From Crocinitomicaceae bacterium (GTDB taxonomy: Bacteria > Bacteroidota > Bacteroidia > Flavobacteriales_D > Crocinitomicaceae), in the NCBI GenBank assembly GCA_029247685.1, contig JAQWKT010000035.1, positions 19,470-83,469 of the forward strand: 64,000 bases of DNA, written 5' to 3'. The notes below the pieces were generated by a model. That model saw nothing but the letters and a program-made list of their open reading frames with translations. It did not search any database and had not been told where the DNA came from. Shown here piece after piece: positions 43,532 through 53,213 of this stretch. The position numbers were made by a program, and so were the translations under genes. Position 1 is the stretch's first letter; each line of letters starts with the position of its first letter.

Positions 43532-46500
43532 ATTTAACATCTAAATTCTCTAATGATTTAAATAGCTTTTTAGAAGGTTTAACTCGTATACTTCTAGAAT
43601 GAAGTTTAATATCTATATTTTCCTTAAGATCTTGAACGGTTATTTTTAATTCACAATCGCCATTATTTTCTTTTAAAACTTTATTTATTTCTTGAATATA
43701 AATTTGATTTAAATCGGCATTAAACAAATGTAATTTGATATTTTTTATCCGTTTTTCAGCAAGCTGGTTAAGTAACTCTATCGAATTCACCCTAAACTCC
43801 ATTCTGTCATTATACCTTGATTTTTGGAACACCCCCCTTACACAAATAAATGCTCCTGTGGATAGAAAATGTTGGTAACGCAAATAGGTTTCTCCAAACA
43901 AAAATAGTTTATGTGTATCGTTATAGTCCTCCATATGTAAAACCCCATATTTATCTCCTCTTCTAGATAATCTTTCTTCTGCATTGGATACAATTGCAGC
44001 AACTATAAGTTCTTTACGACCTACTTCATTTGGCTTACTTAGCATGGAAACATTAGCATTACAAAAAGCTTTTATTTCATATTTGAAATCATCTAATGGA
44101 TGACCTGAAATAAATACTCCTACAACTTCTTTTTCTTTAGTTAGCTTTGTTAAGCTGTTCCAAGGCTCCGCTTCCGGGTATTCAGGTTCCGGAAGGCTTA
44201 CCTCCGTTTGATCGCCAAACATAGAAACTTGAGAAGAATTTTGTTCTTGTTGAAATCTAGCTCCAAAAGAAAGGACTTTATCTAAAAAACTTCTCCCTTG
44301 AATATCTTCGACAAAAAACTGCGAACGATGACAATTTTTAAACGAATCAAAAGCACCTGCATAAGTCAGATTTTTAAAGGAGGTCGTATTACAAACTCTT
44401 AGGTTAATTCGTTTAGCAAGATCAAAAACAGAATGGTAATTTCCATTTTTAATTCGATCAGAAACTATGGCTTCTACCGGAGCACTTCCTAATCCCAAAA
44501 TAGCGCCAAGTCCAAAACGAATTTCACCCTTTTTATTAACCGCAAATGTATATTTAGATTCATTTACATCAGGCCCTAAAACAGCAAGTCCCATCCTTCT
44601 TGACTCTTCCATAAACAAGGTAACTTTTTTTATATCGTTCATGTTGTTGCTCAAAACAGATGCAAAATATTCGGAAGGATAATTAGCCTTTAGATAAGCT
44701 GTCTGATAAGCAATCCATGCATAACAAGTAGCATGAGACTTATTAAATGCATAAGAAGCAAAAGCTTCCCAATCTTTCCATATTTTCTCCAATACATCTA
44801 CTGGGTGATTTTTTTTAATTGCTCCCTTTAAAAATTGAGGCTTCATCTTATCTAGTGTAGCCCTGTCTTTTTTACCCATTGCTTTTCTAAGGGTGTCTGC
44901 TTGGCCTTTGGTGAATCCTGCTATCTTTTGAGAAAGAAGCATTACTTGCTCTTGGTAAACAGTTATCCCATAGGTTTCCTTAAGGTATTCTTCACAATCT
45001 TCTAAGTCATAAACAATTTCTTCTTCGCCATGTTTTCTTCTAACAAACAATGGAATATAATCCATTGGTCCAGGTCTATATAATGCCGCCATAGCAATTA
45101 AATCAGCAAACTCAGTTGGCTTGAGATCACGCATGTATTTTTGCATGCCTTGAGATTCATATTGAAAAATACCAACCGTTTCCCCTTTTTGAAATAAGGA
45201 ATAGGTTTTTTCATCGTCCAAAGGAAATGCATCTGGATCGAGTTTTATCCCATGCGTTTCTTCCACATATTTAACGGCATCTTTAATAAGCGTTAACGTT
45301 TTTAAACCTAAAAAGTCCATTTTCAATAGACCCGCATCTTCCGCAACAGAGTTGTCATACTGGGTACAATACATCTCCGAATCTTTTGCCAATGCGACAG
45401 GAACATAATTGGTTATATCATCGGGAGTAATTATTACTCCACAAGCATGAATCCCTGTGTTTCGAACAGAACCTTCTATATCAAGTGCTTTTTGTAAAAC
45501 TGCAGAAGAAATCCCACTATTTGAATCTTTTATTTTTCGTAACTCTTTTGCATTGTTTAACTCTTCCTTATTTTGAAGTTTTTCAGACAACTCTTTTTCT
45601 GATAAATTAAATATCTTATTTAAACTGATGGATGGAACAAGATTTGCTAAACGAACAGCATCTGGCAAGGGTAAATCCATCACTCTGGCAGCATCTTTTA
45701 TAGAAGATTTAGCGGCCATGGTTCCATAAGTAATTATTTGAGCTACTTGGTTCGCTCCATATTTTTCAATTACATAATCGATAACCTTTGCTCTTCCTTC
45801 ATCATCAAAATCAATATCAATATCTGGCATAGAGATTCTATCTGGATTAAGGAATCTCTCAAAAAGCAAGTCATACTTGATTGGATCAATATTGGTAATC
45901 CAATTGCAATAGGCTACCACTGATCCAGCAGCAGAGCCTCTTCCCGGGCCAACGGAAACCCCCATTTTTCTAGCGGCAAAACAAAAATCTTGAACAATTA
46001 AAAAATATCCAGGATAGCCCGTGTTCTCAATTGTTTTTAATTCAAAATCAATCCGATCTTTTACTTCTGGGGTTAAATTTCCATATCTTTTTTGCGCCCC
46101 CTCATACGTTAAATGTTTGAGGTAATTATTTTCTCCTCTTTTCCCTGCATCTTGATTGTCTTTTTTGTCTTTAAATTTATCTGGTATATCAAAATTAGGA
46201 AGCAGCACTTCTCTTTGAAGAGGATAATATTCACATTTCTCAATAATTTCTGAGATATTAAAAATCGCCTCTGGTATATCAGAAAACAATTGTTTCATCT
46301 CATCTGGAGACTTTAAATAATAAGAATCATTTTCTAATCCATAACGAAAGTCTCTTCCTTTTCCTATTGGTTTTGATACCGATTGATTATCTCGAACACA
46401 AAGCAAAACATCATGGGAAGTAGAATCCTTTTTATTAAGGTAATAAACCGTATTTGAAGCAACTAGTTTAACTTCATGTTTATCTGCAAAATTTAAAAGT

Positions 46501-47867
46501 GTCTCATTAACTCTATTCTCTACTTCAAGTCCATGACGATTGATTTCCATATAAAAGTCGTCTCCAAATTGACTCTTCCACCACAATAAAGACTCCTCTG
46601 CCTGATTTTCTCCTACCTGCAGAATTAGCTGCGGAATTTCTCCTTGTAAGTTTCCAGATAAAACAATTAAATCGTTTTTGTAGTCTTGAATCACTGATTT
46701 ATCAACTCGTGGCACATAATAAAACCCTTCGGTATAAGCTATCGAAGATAGCTTTATTAAATTTTGATATCCTTTTTTGTTTTTAGCAAGAAAAACAACC
46801 TGAGAACCATTGTCTTTTCTTTTTTTATTCAATCTATCTTGGCAGACATTAAAAGTACATCCCAATATTGGCAATATCTCTTTTTTAAGTTCATTGCCCT
46901 CTTGTTGGTTGTGCTCTTTTATTTTTTTGTTATAGTTTGAAACTGTTTTTTCAAACCTAAATGCAGCCATCATGTTTGCCGAATCTGTAAGTGCAACCGC
47001 CGGCATTTGAAGTTCTCCAACTCTGTTTACTAGCTTTTCTAGATGAATGGTCGACTGAAGAACAGAAAATTGCGAAAACACATGGAGATGGCTATAATCG
47101 ATATTCTTTAGATCGATTTTTTTATCAATAACCCTGGTTTTTATTGGGCTTTTCTTTAAGGCTTTCTTTCTGATTTTTTCAGATGCTGCTTTTAAATTTT
47201 TGTGCGATAATCCAACAGCCTCAACAATTTCTGAATTAAGCTTCATAAATGATTGCAGCTGATCGGATGTCATTTGCAATTCTTGAGCAGAAAAATTACC
47301 CAATCTTATCAACTCTAAAAAACACCTAGTAGTGGCCTCAACATCTGCCGTTGCATTATGTGCTTCATTAAATTTTTTGCCAAATAAGTGATTATGCAAC
47401 TCGGATAAAGTCGGTTTTTTGAATTTCCCTCCTCTACCACCTGGGAGTTTACATAATTGAGCTGTTTTTTCTGTGCATGTATCTAATACAGGAAAAGAAA
47501 CCAAGGGGGAATCCTTTTTAAGTCTAATATACTCCGAGCCTAAAACATTTATATCAAAAATTACATTTTGACCAACAATAAATTGAGCTCTGCTTAATAT
47601 TTCCGAAAAAGAAGCAATTACATCTGAAATCGATTCTCCTTGTTGTGATGCAAGTTCTGTAGATATCCCATGAATATCTTCAGATGCTATAGGGATATTA
47701 AATCCATCCGGTTTTATTAAAAAATCCTTGTGTTCTATTAATTTACCTGTATTGTCATGAAGTTGCCAAGCAAGTTGAATTACCCTAGGCCAATTATCCG
47801 TATCGGTAATTGGGGCTTTAAAATCTTTGGGCAATCCCGTTGTTTCAGTATCAAATATTAAATACAT
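43518..47867 (-). CDS. dnaE: DNA polymerase III alpha subunit with fused N-terminal 3'-5' exonuclease domain
   Basis: A 1449-residue replicative polymerase. Residues 1-190 are an epsilon-like DEDDh exonuclease: Asp6 and Glu8 in FDTETTG, Asp105 in NVIFDINVLG, His170 and Asp175 in AHNATADVEATT. A linker is followed by a PHP domain (about 255-500) whose metal sites look degraded: HLHVFSQFS at 260-268 and LTDSANMM at 293-300 stand where active PHP domains have HxHS and TDHGN. The polymerase catalytic Asp cluster is PDIDIDFDDEGR at 681-692, with KMDFLGLKTLTLI and the tRNA-like helix-hairpin-helix and OB-fold regions after it. Exonuclease-fused DnaE is known in Bacteroidota. It synthesises the chromosome as part of the Pol III holoenzyme and is likely to proofread with the fused domain. 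Confidence 0.93.
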   Translation of the reverse strand: MYLIFDTETTGLPKDFKAPITDTDNWPRVIQLAWQLHDNTGKLIEHKDFLIKPDGFNIPIASEDIHGISTELASQQGESISDVIASFSEILSRAQFIVGQNVIFDINVLGSEYIRLKKDSPLVSFPVLDTCTEKTAQLCKLPGGRGGKFKKPTLSELHNHLFGKKFNEAHNATADVEATTRCFLELIRLGNFSAQELQMTSDQLQSFMKLNSEIVEAVGLSHKNLKAASEKIRKKALKKSPIKTRVIDKKIDLKNIDYSHLHVFSQFSVLQSTIHLEKLVNRVGELQMPAVALTDSANMMAAFRFEKTVSNYNKKIKEHNQQEGNELKKEILPILGCTFNVCQDRLNKKRKDNGSQVVFLAKNKKGYQNLIKLSSIAYTEGFYYVPRVDKSVIQDYKNDLIVLSGNLQGEIPQLILQVGENQAEESLLWWKSQFGDDFYMEINRHGLEVENRVNETLLNFADKHEVKLVASNTVYYLNKKDSTSHDVLLCVRDNQSVSKPIGKGRDFRYGLENDSYYLKSPDEMKQLFSDIPEAIFNISEIIEKCEYYPLQREVLLPNFDIPDKFKDKKDNQDAGKRGENNYLKHLTYEGAQKRYGNLTPEVKDRIDFELKTIENTGYPGYFLIVQDFCFAARKMGVSVGPGRGSAAGSVVAYCNWITNIDPIKYDLLFERFLNPDRISMPDIDIDFDDEGRAKVIDYVIEKYGANQVAQIITYGTMAAKSSIKDAARVMDLPLPDAVRLANLVPSISLNKIFNLSEKELSEKLQNKEELNNAKELRKIKDSNSGISSAVLQKALDIEGSVRNTGIHACGVIITPDDITNYVPVALAKDSEMYCTQYDNSVAEDAGLLKMDFLGLKTLTLIKDAVKYVEETHGIKLDPDAFPLDDEKTYSLFQKGETVGIFQYESQGMQKYMRDLKPTEFADLIAMAALYRPGPMDYIPLFVRRKHGEEEIVYDLEDCEEYLKETYGITVYQEQVMLLSQKIAGFTKGQADTLRKAMGKKDRATLDKMKPQFLKGAIKKNHPVDVLEKIWKDWEAFASYAFNKSHATCYAWIAYQTAYLKANYPSEYFASVLSNNMNDIKKVTLFMEESRRMGLAVLGPDVNESKYTFAVNKKGEIRFGLGAILGLGSAPVEAIVSDRIKNGNYHSVFDLAKRINLRVCNTTSFKNLTYAGAFDSFKNCHRSQFFVEDIQGRSFLDKVLSFGARFQQEQNSSQVSMFGDQTEVSLPEPEYPEAEPWNSLTKLTKEKEVVGVFISGHPLDDFKYEIKAFCNANVSMLSKPNEVGRKELIVAAIVSNAEERLSRRGDKYGVLHMEDYNDTHKLFLFGETYLRYQHFLSTGAFICVRGVFQKSRYNDRMEFRVNSIELLNQLAEKRIKNIKLHLFNADLNQIYIQEINKVLKENNGDCELKITVQDLKENIDIKLHSRSIRVKPSKKLFKSLENLDVKFTLN

Positions 47868-47996
47868 CTATTCAATTATGGATTAAAGATAGTTAATAGA
47901 AAGATGGAAAAGTTTGAAAATAAAAATTTTAAAATTGTTTTAGGAAAAATATTTAGTCTCGGCATTCTTTTTTATTTTCACAAGCAAATTTTTAGA

Positions 47997-50978
47997 ATGA
48001 GTTTTAAAAAAATAATTTTTTGGTGGTTTCTCTTCCCGTATCTGATTTTTGGACAAGAAATACCTAGCAATGGAGTTCAGGAGTCCAAGCATGAATTTGT
48101 TGCACTTACCAATGCAGAAATAATCATTTCTCCAGATAAAAAAATAAAGTCTGGTTATATATTAATCAAAGGAGATAAGATTTTTAAAGTTGGAAAAAAA
48201 ACAAAATTCCCTAAAGGAACTAAAATAATTGATTGCAAGAAAGCGATTATTATGCATTCATTTATAGACCCCTACTCTGATCTTGGTTTGTTGGGAAAAA
48301 GAAAAACAAATAGCCATAGAATAGAAAACACTGCTTATTACTGGAATGAGGCTATTCACCCAGAAATAGATGCATCCTTATATTATTCTAGAGATAAGAA
48401 AAACATAGAAAAATATCAAAAAATGGGGTATGGATCTATCTCAACCCATATCGCTGACGGAATTGCTCGAGGCACTGGAACACTTATTAATTTATCAGAC
48501 AAAAATACTAGATCTCAAATCGAAAAAAACAAAACTGCAAGTTATTATTCTTTAAAAAAAGGAAGTTCAAAACAAAAATACCCAAGCTCACAAATGGGTA
48601 GCATTGCCTTATTAAAACAAGCTTATTTCGATTATTATCATTTTATTGAAAGCAAAAAAGAAAACAATATTTCTTTTAACCACTGGAAAGACAATCTTGA
48701 TTTGCCTCAATTTTTTAAAGTAGATAATGTACTAGAGTTGCTTCGTGCTTATAAAATTGAAAAACTATCTAAAGCCAAATTTATTTATGTTGGAGGAGGA
48801 GATGAGTATAATGCAATTGATAAATTAAAGACGCTAAATCCAGACATTGTCATCCCACTTAATTACCCAAAAGGATATGAAATATCGGACCCTTATATTG
48901 CAAAAAAAATTCCTCTAAAAAAACTTAAGCAATGGGAACTAGCCCCTTCAAATGCTTCTATTTTAAAAAGTTATGGCGTTTCCTTTTCTTTCACTGCTCA
49001 TGGAATAGATAAAGCCAAGTCCTTTTGGAAAAACATACGAAAAACCATTCAACGAGGTTTAAGTGAAGAGCAAATGTTAAAAGCCCTAACTATAGAACCA
49101 GCAAGGCAACTTAATCTTTCCTCATTAATGGGATCACTTTCCCCAGGTAAATATGCTAATCTATGCATTTACAAAGAAAATCCTTTCCAAAAAGAAACGA
49201 CCTTGCTTTCCTCTTGGAACAAAGGACTTGAAAAGAAATGGGACACCTCCCCTATTGTTGAAGCTCTTGGCGAATATCAAATAAATATTAATGGAATTGG
49301 TTTAAAAATAAAAATTAAGGATAAAAAAATATCCTTTAGCAATGACAGCATTGGAGAGAAGCTCTCCTTTGAAACAAAAAATGAGGATATAACTATCCGT
49401 TTTCTTTTAAACGATTCTATTCACTCAGGCCTATACTTGCTGCATGGAAAAATAAAAACCAACGGAAGTATTTTTGAAGGAGATGCCCTTCTTCCAAATG
49501 GAAGCCTTTTAACTTGGAATGCTTACCGCACAAAAGAAGAAAAAAAGCAAAACAAAAATAAACCTGTTTCAGACTCTACCAAAACATCTCACTATATAAA
49601 TCTTTGGTCTCCAAATATGGCTTATGGGCATGACTCTCTTCCTAAGGCGAAAAAGATGATTTTTAAAAATGTTACCATCTGGACCAATGAAAAGGAAGGG
49701 AAAATTAGTGGATCGGTCGTAATTGAAAATGGAAAAATCAAATCCGTTATCAAAGGGAACAAAAAAATCCCTGAAGAAAATGCAATTGTTATTAATGGAG
49801 AAGGAAAACACTTAACCTCTGGAATAATTGACGAACATTCTCACATAGCAATCTCTAAAGGAGTTAACGAAAGTGGACAAGCAATTTCTGCTGAAGTTAG
49901 CATTGGCGATGTAGTTAATTCTAATGACATTAATATTTACAGACAGCTTGCTGGTGGGGTTACCACCTCTCAATTGCTTCATGGTTCTGCTAATCCAATA
50001 GGTGGTCAATCTGCTTTAATTAAATTAAAATGGGGCTATTTGCCTGAAGAAATGTTAATCTCAAATGCACCAAAATTTATAAAATTTGCACTTGGAGAAA
50101 ATGTAAAACAATCCAATTGGGGCGATGCAAACACAAGTCGATTTCCACAGACTAGAATGGGGGTTGAACAAATTTATTACGATGCATTTAATCGTGCAAA
50201 AAACTACAAAGAACAATGGGCCAAATTTAATCTTAACAAAAAAGGCATTGCCCCTCGTAAAGATTTAGAATTAATAACCCTAAATGAAATTCTTGAGGGA
50301 AAAAGAAATATTACTTGTCATTCTTATAGCCAATCAGAAATAAATATGCTCATGCATGTCGCAGATTCCATGCAAATAAAAATCAACACTTTTACACACA
50401 TCCTTGAAGGATATAAACTTGCTGACAAAATGAAAACTCATGGAGCTGCTGCTTCTACATTTTCAGATTGGTGGGCATATAAATATGAAGTCAATGATGC
50501 CATCCCTCACAACGCCTCATTACTTCACAAACAGGGAGTCTTGGTTGCAATTAATTCTGACGACGCAGAAATGGGAAGACGATTAAATCAAGAAGCTGCT
50601 AAGGCAATTAAATATGGCGGAATGACCGAAGAAGATGCATGGAAAATGATCACTTTAAATCCAGCTAAAATGTTACACCTTGATAATAGAATGGGAAGCA
50701 TAAAGGAAGGAAAGGATGCGGATTTGGTTCTTTGGAGTAATCATCCATTAAGCATAAAGGCAAAGGCTGAAAAAACCATTATTGATGGGATTTTGTTTTA
50801 TGACATAAAGGAACAAGATTCTTTAATTGAAAGGAATAGACTTGAACGTATTCGTATCTTAACCTTAATGATGAACGAAAAAAACATAGAAGTAATTCCA
50901 TTTACTAAAGAAGAAAGTCACCCTTTTCATTGCAATACCATCGGGGAAATAGAATTAAATAAAGAAAATTTACATTAA
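47997..50978 (+). CDS. Exported protein with two tandem amidohydrolase domains
   Basis: A 993-residue exported protein. I start at 47997, since MSFKKIIFWWFLFPYLIFGQ is a signal peptide; an upstream ATG at 47904 would put 31 residues before it. The first amidohydrolase domain (about 35-440) has lost the usual HxH after the barrel strand: IMHSFIDPYSDLGLLG. Its C-terminal end is LTIEPARQLNLSSLMGSL. The second (about 560-970) keeps the metal motif (GIIDEHSHIAIS), CHSYSQSEIN, THILEGYK and the catalytic Asp region INSDDAEMGR, ending with LNPAKMLHLDNRMGSIKEG. The fold suits imidazolonepropionase- or dipeptidase-like hydrolysis. The substrate is unknown. A smaller amidohydrolase gene follows with one base between stop and start. 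Confidence 0.85.
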   Translation: MSFKKIIFWWFLFPYLIFGQEIPSNGVQESKHEFVALTNAEIIISPDKKIKSGYILIKGDKIFKVGKKTKFPKGTKIIDCKKAIIMHSFIDPYSDLGLLGKRKTNSHRIENTAYYWNEAIHPEIDASLYYSRDKKNIEKYQKMGYGSISTHIADGIARGTGTLINLSDKNTRSQIEKNKTASYYSLKKGSSKQKYPSSQMGSIALLKQAYFDYYHFIESKKENNISFNHWKDNLDLPQFFKVDNVLELLRAYKIEKLSKAKFIYVGGGDEYNAIDKLKTLNPDIVIPLNYPKGYEISDPYIAKKIPLKKLKQWELAPSNASILKSYGVSFSFTAHGIDKAKSFWKNIRKTIQRGLSEEQMLKALTIEPARQLNLSSLMGSLSPGKYANLCIYKENPFQKETTLLSSWNKGLEKKWDTSPIVEALGEYQININGIGLKIKIKDKKISFSNDSIGEKLSFETKNEDITIRFLLNDSIHSGLYLLHGKIKTNGSIFEGDALLPNGSLLTWNAYRTKEEKKQNKNKPVSDSTKTSHYINLWSPNMAYGHDSLPKAKKMIFKNVTIWTNEKEGKISGSVVIENGKIKSVIKGNKKIPEENAIVINGEGKHLTSGIIDEHSHIAISKGVNESGQAISAEVSIGDVVNSNDINIYRQLAGGVTTSQLLHGSANPIGGQSALIKLKWGYLPEEMLISNAPKFIKFALGENVKQSNWGDANTSRFPQTRMGVEQIYYDAFNRAKNYKEQWAKFNLNKKGIAPRKDLELITLNEILEGKRNITCHSYSQSEINMLMHVADSMQIKINTFTHILEGYKLADKMKTHGAAASTFSDWWAYKYEVNDAIPHNASLLHKQGVLVAINSDDAEMGRRLNQEAAKAIKYGGMTEEDAWKMITLNPAKMLHLDNRMGSIKEGKDADLVLWSNHPLSIKAKAEKTIIDGILFYDIKEQDSLIERNRLERIRILTLMMNEKNIEVIPFTKEESHPFHCNTIGEIELNKENLH

Positions 50979-50979
50979 A

Positions 50980-52254
50980 ATGGCAACACGATTTTTCATC
51001 CTTTTTACAAGTTTAATTTTTAGTAACGGATCCTTTTCGCAAAGCAGTGCCTTAATTTTAAATGGGATACTACATATTGGAAATGGAGAAACAATACCAA
51101 GTGCATTTATCTCTATCAAGAATGGAATCATTTCTAAAGTAGGAAATTATCTTACTACAAGTTATAACAAAACAGAATGGGACACCATTATTGATGCAAA
51201 GGGAAAGCATATCTATCCAGCCTTTATTGCACCAAACACGACTTTAGGTTTAACAGAAATAGATGCAGTGAGAGCCACAAGAGATTATAGAGAAGTTGGG
51301 TTTTTTAATCCACATATACGTTCGCAAATAGCTTACAATGTAGAATCTAAAGTGATGTCAACTGTCTTAACAAATGGCGTATTGATTTGTCAACCAACGC
51401 CAAGAGGTGGACGAGTTTCTGGCTCGTCCTCAGTAATGAAACTTTATGGATGGAACTGGCAGGATGCCACCATACTTAAAGACGATGGTGTGCATGTCAA
51501 TTGGCCTATTGTAAATTGGAAAAGAAAAGAGCCCTCTAAAAATGGTTTAACTAAAAAATACAAACAAGAACTCTCAGAATTAGAATCTTTCTTTTGTTTA
51601 GCTTTAAATTATAGCGCTAAAAAAAATATCGATAGCACAGACATTCGATTAGAAGCCATGAAAAAATGCTTTAATGGGGATCGGCGAGTCTATTTTCATG
51701 CCAACGAAATTCAACAACTTTTGGATGTTATTTCTTTTGTAGAAAAATTTAAAATTAAGCATCCTGTAATTGTTGGCGGATATGATGCTCCGATTGCAGG
51801 AAAAAGACTAAAAGACGCCAAAATACCAGTAATGATAAGAAGAACCCATAACCTTCCTGATATGTCAGATGACCCAGTTGATTATTGTTTTAGGCTCCCT
51901 TCCATGCTTAAAAAGCATGGGATTTTGTTTTGTTTAGAAAATAGTGGCGATATGGAAGCTATGAATGCTCGAAACATTCCTTTTTTAGCAGGAACAACAA
52001 CTTCTTATGGATTAACAGAAGAAGAAGCAATAGAAGCCATTTCTTTGTCCACTTGTAAAATATTAGGCATTGACAAAAAATATGGCTCTATCGAAAAAGG
52101 AAAGTCTGCCACATTTTTTATTTCTGATGGGAATGCTTTAGACATGAGAACAAACAATGTTAGTACCATCTTTGTTGATGGTAAAACGGTTTCAACGAAA
52201 AACTTTCAGTTTAACTTATATAAAAAATATAAAAACAAGTACCAGAATCAATAA
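50980..52254 (+). CDS. Exported amidohydrolase-like protein, metal motif degenerate
   Basis: A 424-residue exported protein. The signal peptide is MATRFFILFTSLIFSNGSFSQ. The amidohydrolase fold is recognisable from AKGKHIYPAFIAPNTTLGL, NVESKVMSTVLTNGVLICQPTPRGG and LSTCKILGIDKKYGSIEKGKSATFF. The HxH motif is replaced by APNTTL, and I see no His ligands or the catalytic Asp in the expected places. The similarity to the first domain of the upstream gene is strong. The two genes look like a co-expressed pair, known to me as such in other Bacteroidota. This protein is probably a non-catalytic partner, but that is inference. Confidence 0.8.
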   Translation: MATRFFILFTSLIFSNGSFSQSSALILNGILHIGNGETIPSAFISIKNGIISKVGNYLTTSYNKTEWDTIIDAKGKHIYPAFIAPNTTLGLTEIDAVRATRDYREVGFFNPHIRSQIAYNVESKVMSTVLTNGVLICQPTPRGGRVSGSSSVMKLYGWNWQDATILKDDGVHVNWPIVNWKRKEPSKNGLTKKYKQELSELESFFCLALNYSAKKNIDSTDIRLEAMKKCFNGDRRVYFHANEIQQLLDVISFVEKFKIKHPVIVGGYDAPIAGKRLKDAKIPVMIRRTHNLPDMSDDPVDYCFRLPSMLKKHGILFCLENSGDMEAMNARNIPFLAGTTTSYGLTEEEAIEAISLSTCKILGIDKKYGSIEKGKSATFFISDGNALDMRTNNVSTIFVDGKTVSTKNFQFNLYKKYKNKYQNQ

Positions 52255-52256
52255 AC

Positions 52257-53180
52257 GTGAAAAAAATTCTTATTGCAGGCGGATCCGGATTTATAGGGTC
52301 GGAACTCAAAAACCATTTTTTAAAAAGTGGAAATAAGGTCTTCATTCTAACTAGAAACCCAAAAAAAGAAAACGACATTTATTGGGATCCGAAAAACAAT
52401 AAAATAGACCTTGCTTTTTTGGGGGAAATTGACGTGTTAATTAATCTATGCGGAGCAAATATCGCTGAAAAAAAATGGAGCGTTAAACGTAAAAAAACAT
52501 TAATAAATTCAAGAGTGGAAAGCACAATATTCTTGCATTCAATGATGCCTAAATTCTCAAAACTATCTACCTATATAGGTGTCTCTGGAGTTAACTGCTT
52601 TGGAAATACGAATGAAAAAAAAGTTTTCAATGAAAAGGACCCTATATCTACTGATTTTCTTTCTACCTTAATTAAGGAATGGGAAAATGCGCACCAATTA
52701 TTTTCAAAAAAAACTACCACAATTATTTTGAGGCTTCCGGTTGTTTTAGCAAAAAACAAAGGGATGTTAAAAAGAATGAAACTTCCTTTTTGGTTAGGAC
52801 TTGGAAGTGTTATTGGGGATGGAGAGCAAATTATTAATTGGATGAGTATAAGCGACCTAAAGGCTGCGTTTTCACATGTCCTAAAATCAAATCTTAAAGG
52901 AACCTATTTATTAGGAGCATCTAACGATAATAATCAAACGTTTAGCAAGTCACTTGCAAAAGCATTAAACCGAATAATCCTTCTACCAAAAACACCAAAA
53001 TGGATTATTAAAAAAATTTTTGGAGAAATGTCTACTCTCTTATTAAATGGAAACTACATCTCTAGCGAAAAGTTTATTCAAACAAATTTCACTTACAAAG
53101 ACACGAATATAAATCAAGTCCTTTGTGGACTATACACCAATAATGTTCCAAAGAATAAGGAAGAAGTTCTTGATTTATAG
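52257..53180 (+). CDS. TIGR01777 family epimerase/NAD-dependent sugar-epimerase-like protein
   Basis: A 307-residue Rossmann-fold protein of the TIGR01777 (YfcH-like) group. A GTG at 52257 begins MKKILIAGGSGFIGSELKNHFL with the NAD-binding GGSGFIG. Family blocks are VLINLCGANIAEKKWSVKRKKTL, SRVESTIFLHS and GVSGVNCFGN. The C-terminal region has MKLPFWLGLGSVIGDGEQIINWMSISDL and LLGASNDNNQTFSKSLA. The biochemical reaction of this family is not established. It follows the amidohydrolase with a two-base gap and may be co-transcribed. The next gene, ileS, has its own leader. Confidence 0.9.
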   Translation: MKKILIAGGSGFIGSELKNHFLKSGNKVFILTRNPKKENDIYWDPKNNKIDLAFLGEIDVLINLCGANIAEKKWSVKRKKTLINSRVESTIFLHSMMPKFSKLSTYIGVSGVNCFGNTNEKKVFNEKDPISTDFLSTLIKEWENAHQLFSKKTTTIILRLPVVLAKNKGMLKRMKLPFWLGLGSVIGDGEQIINWMSISDLKAAFSHVLKSNLKGTYLLGASNDNNQTFSKSLAKALNRIILLPKTPKWIIKKIFGEMSTLLLNGNYISSEKFIQTNFTYKDTNINQVLCGLYTNNVPKNKEEVLDL

Positions 53181-53211
53181 TAATTTTGCCTCCTAGAAAA
53201 TGATTTAGGAG
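53181..53211 (+). promoter_or_regulatory. Candidate promoter and hairpin leader of ileS
   Basis: TAATTTTG at 53181-53188 matches TAnnTTTG, directly after the upstream stop codon. It is followed by an inverted repeat, CTCCTA at 53190-53195 and TAGGAG at 53206-53211. The right arm contains AGGAG, a Shine-Dalgarno-like sequence close to the ileS ATG at 53214, so the fold could mask it. No -33 TTG at proper spacing was found. Confidence 0.4.
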
Positions 53212-53213
53212 AA

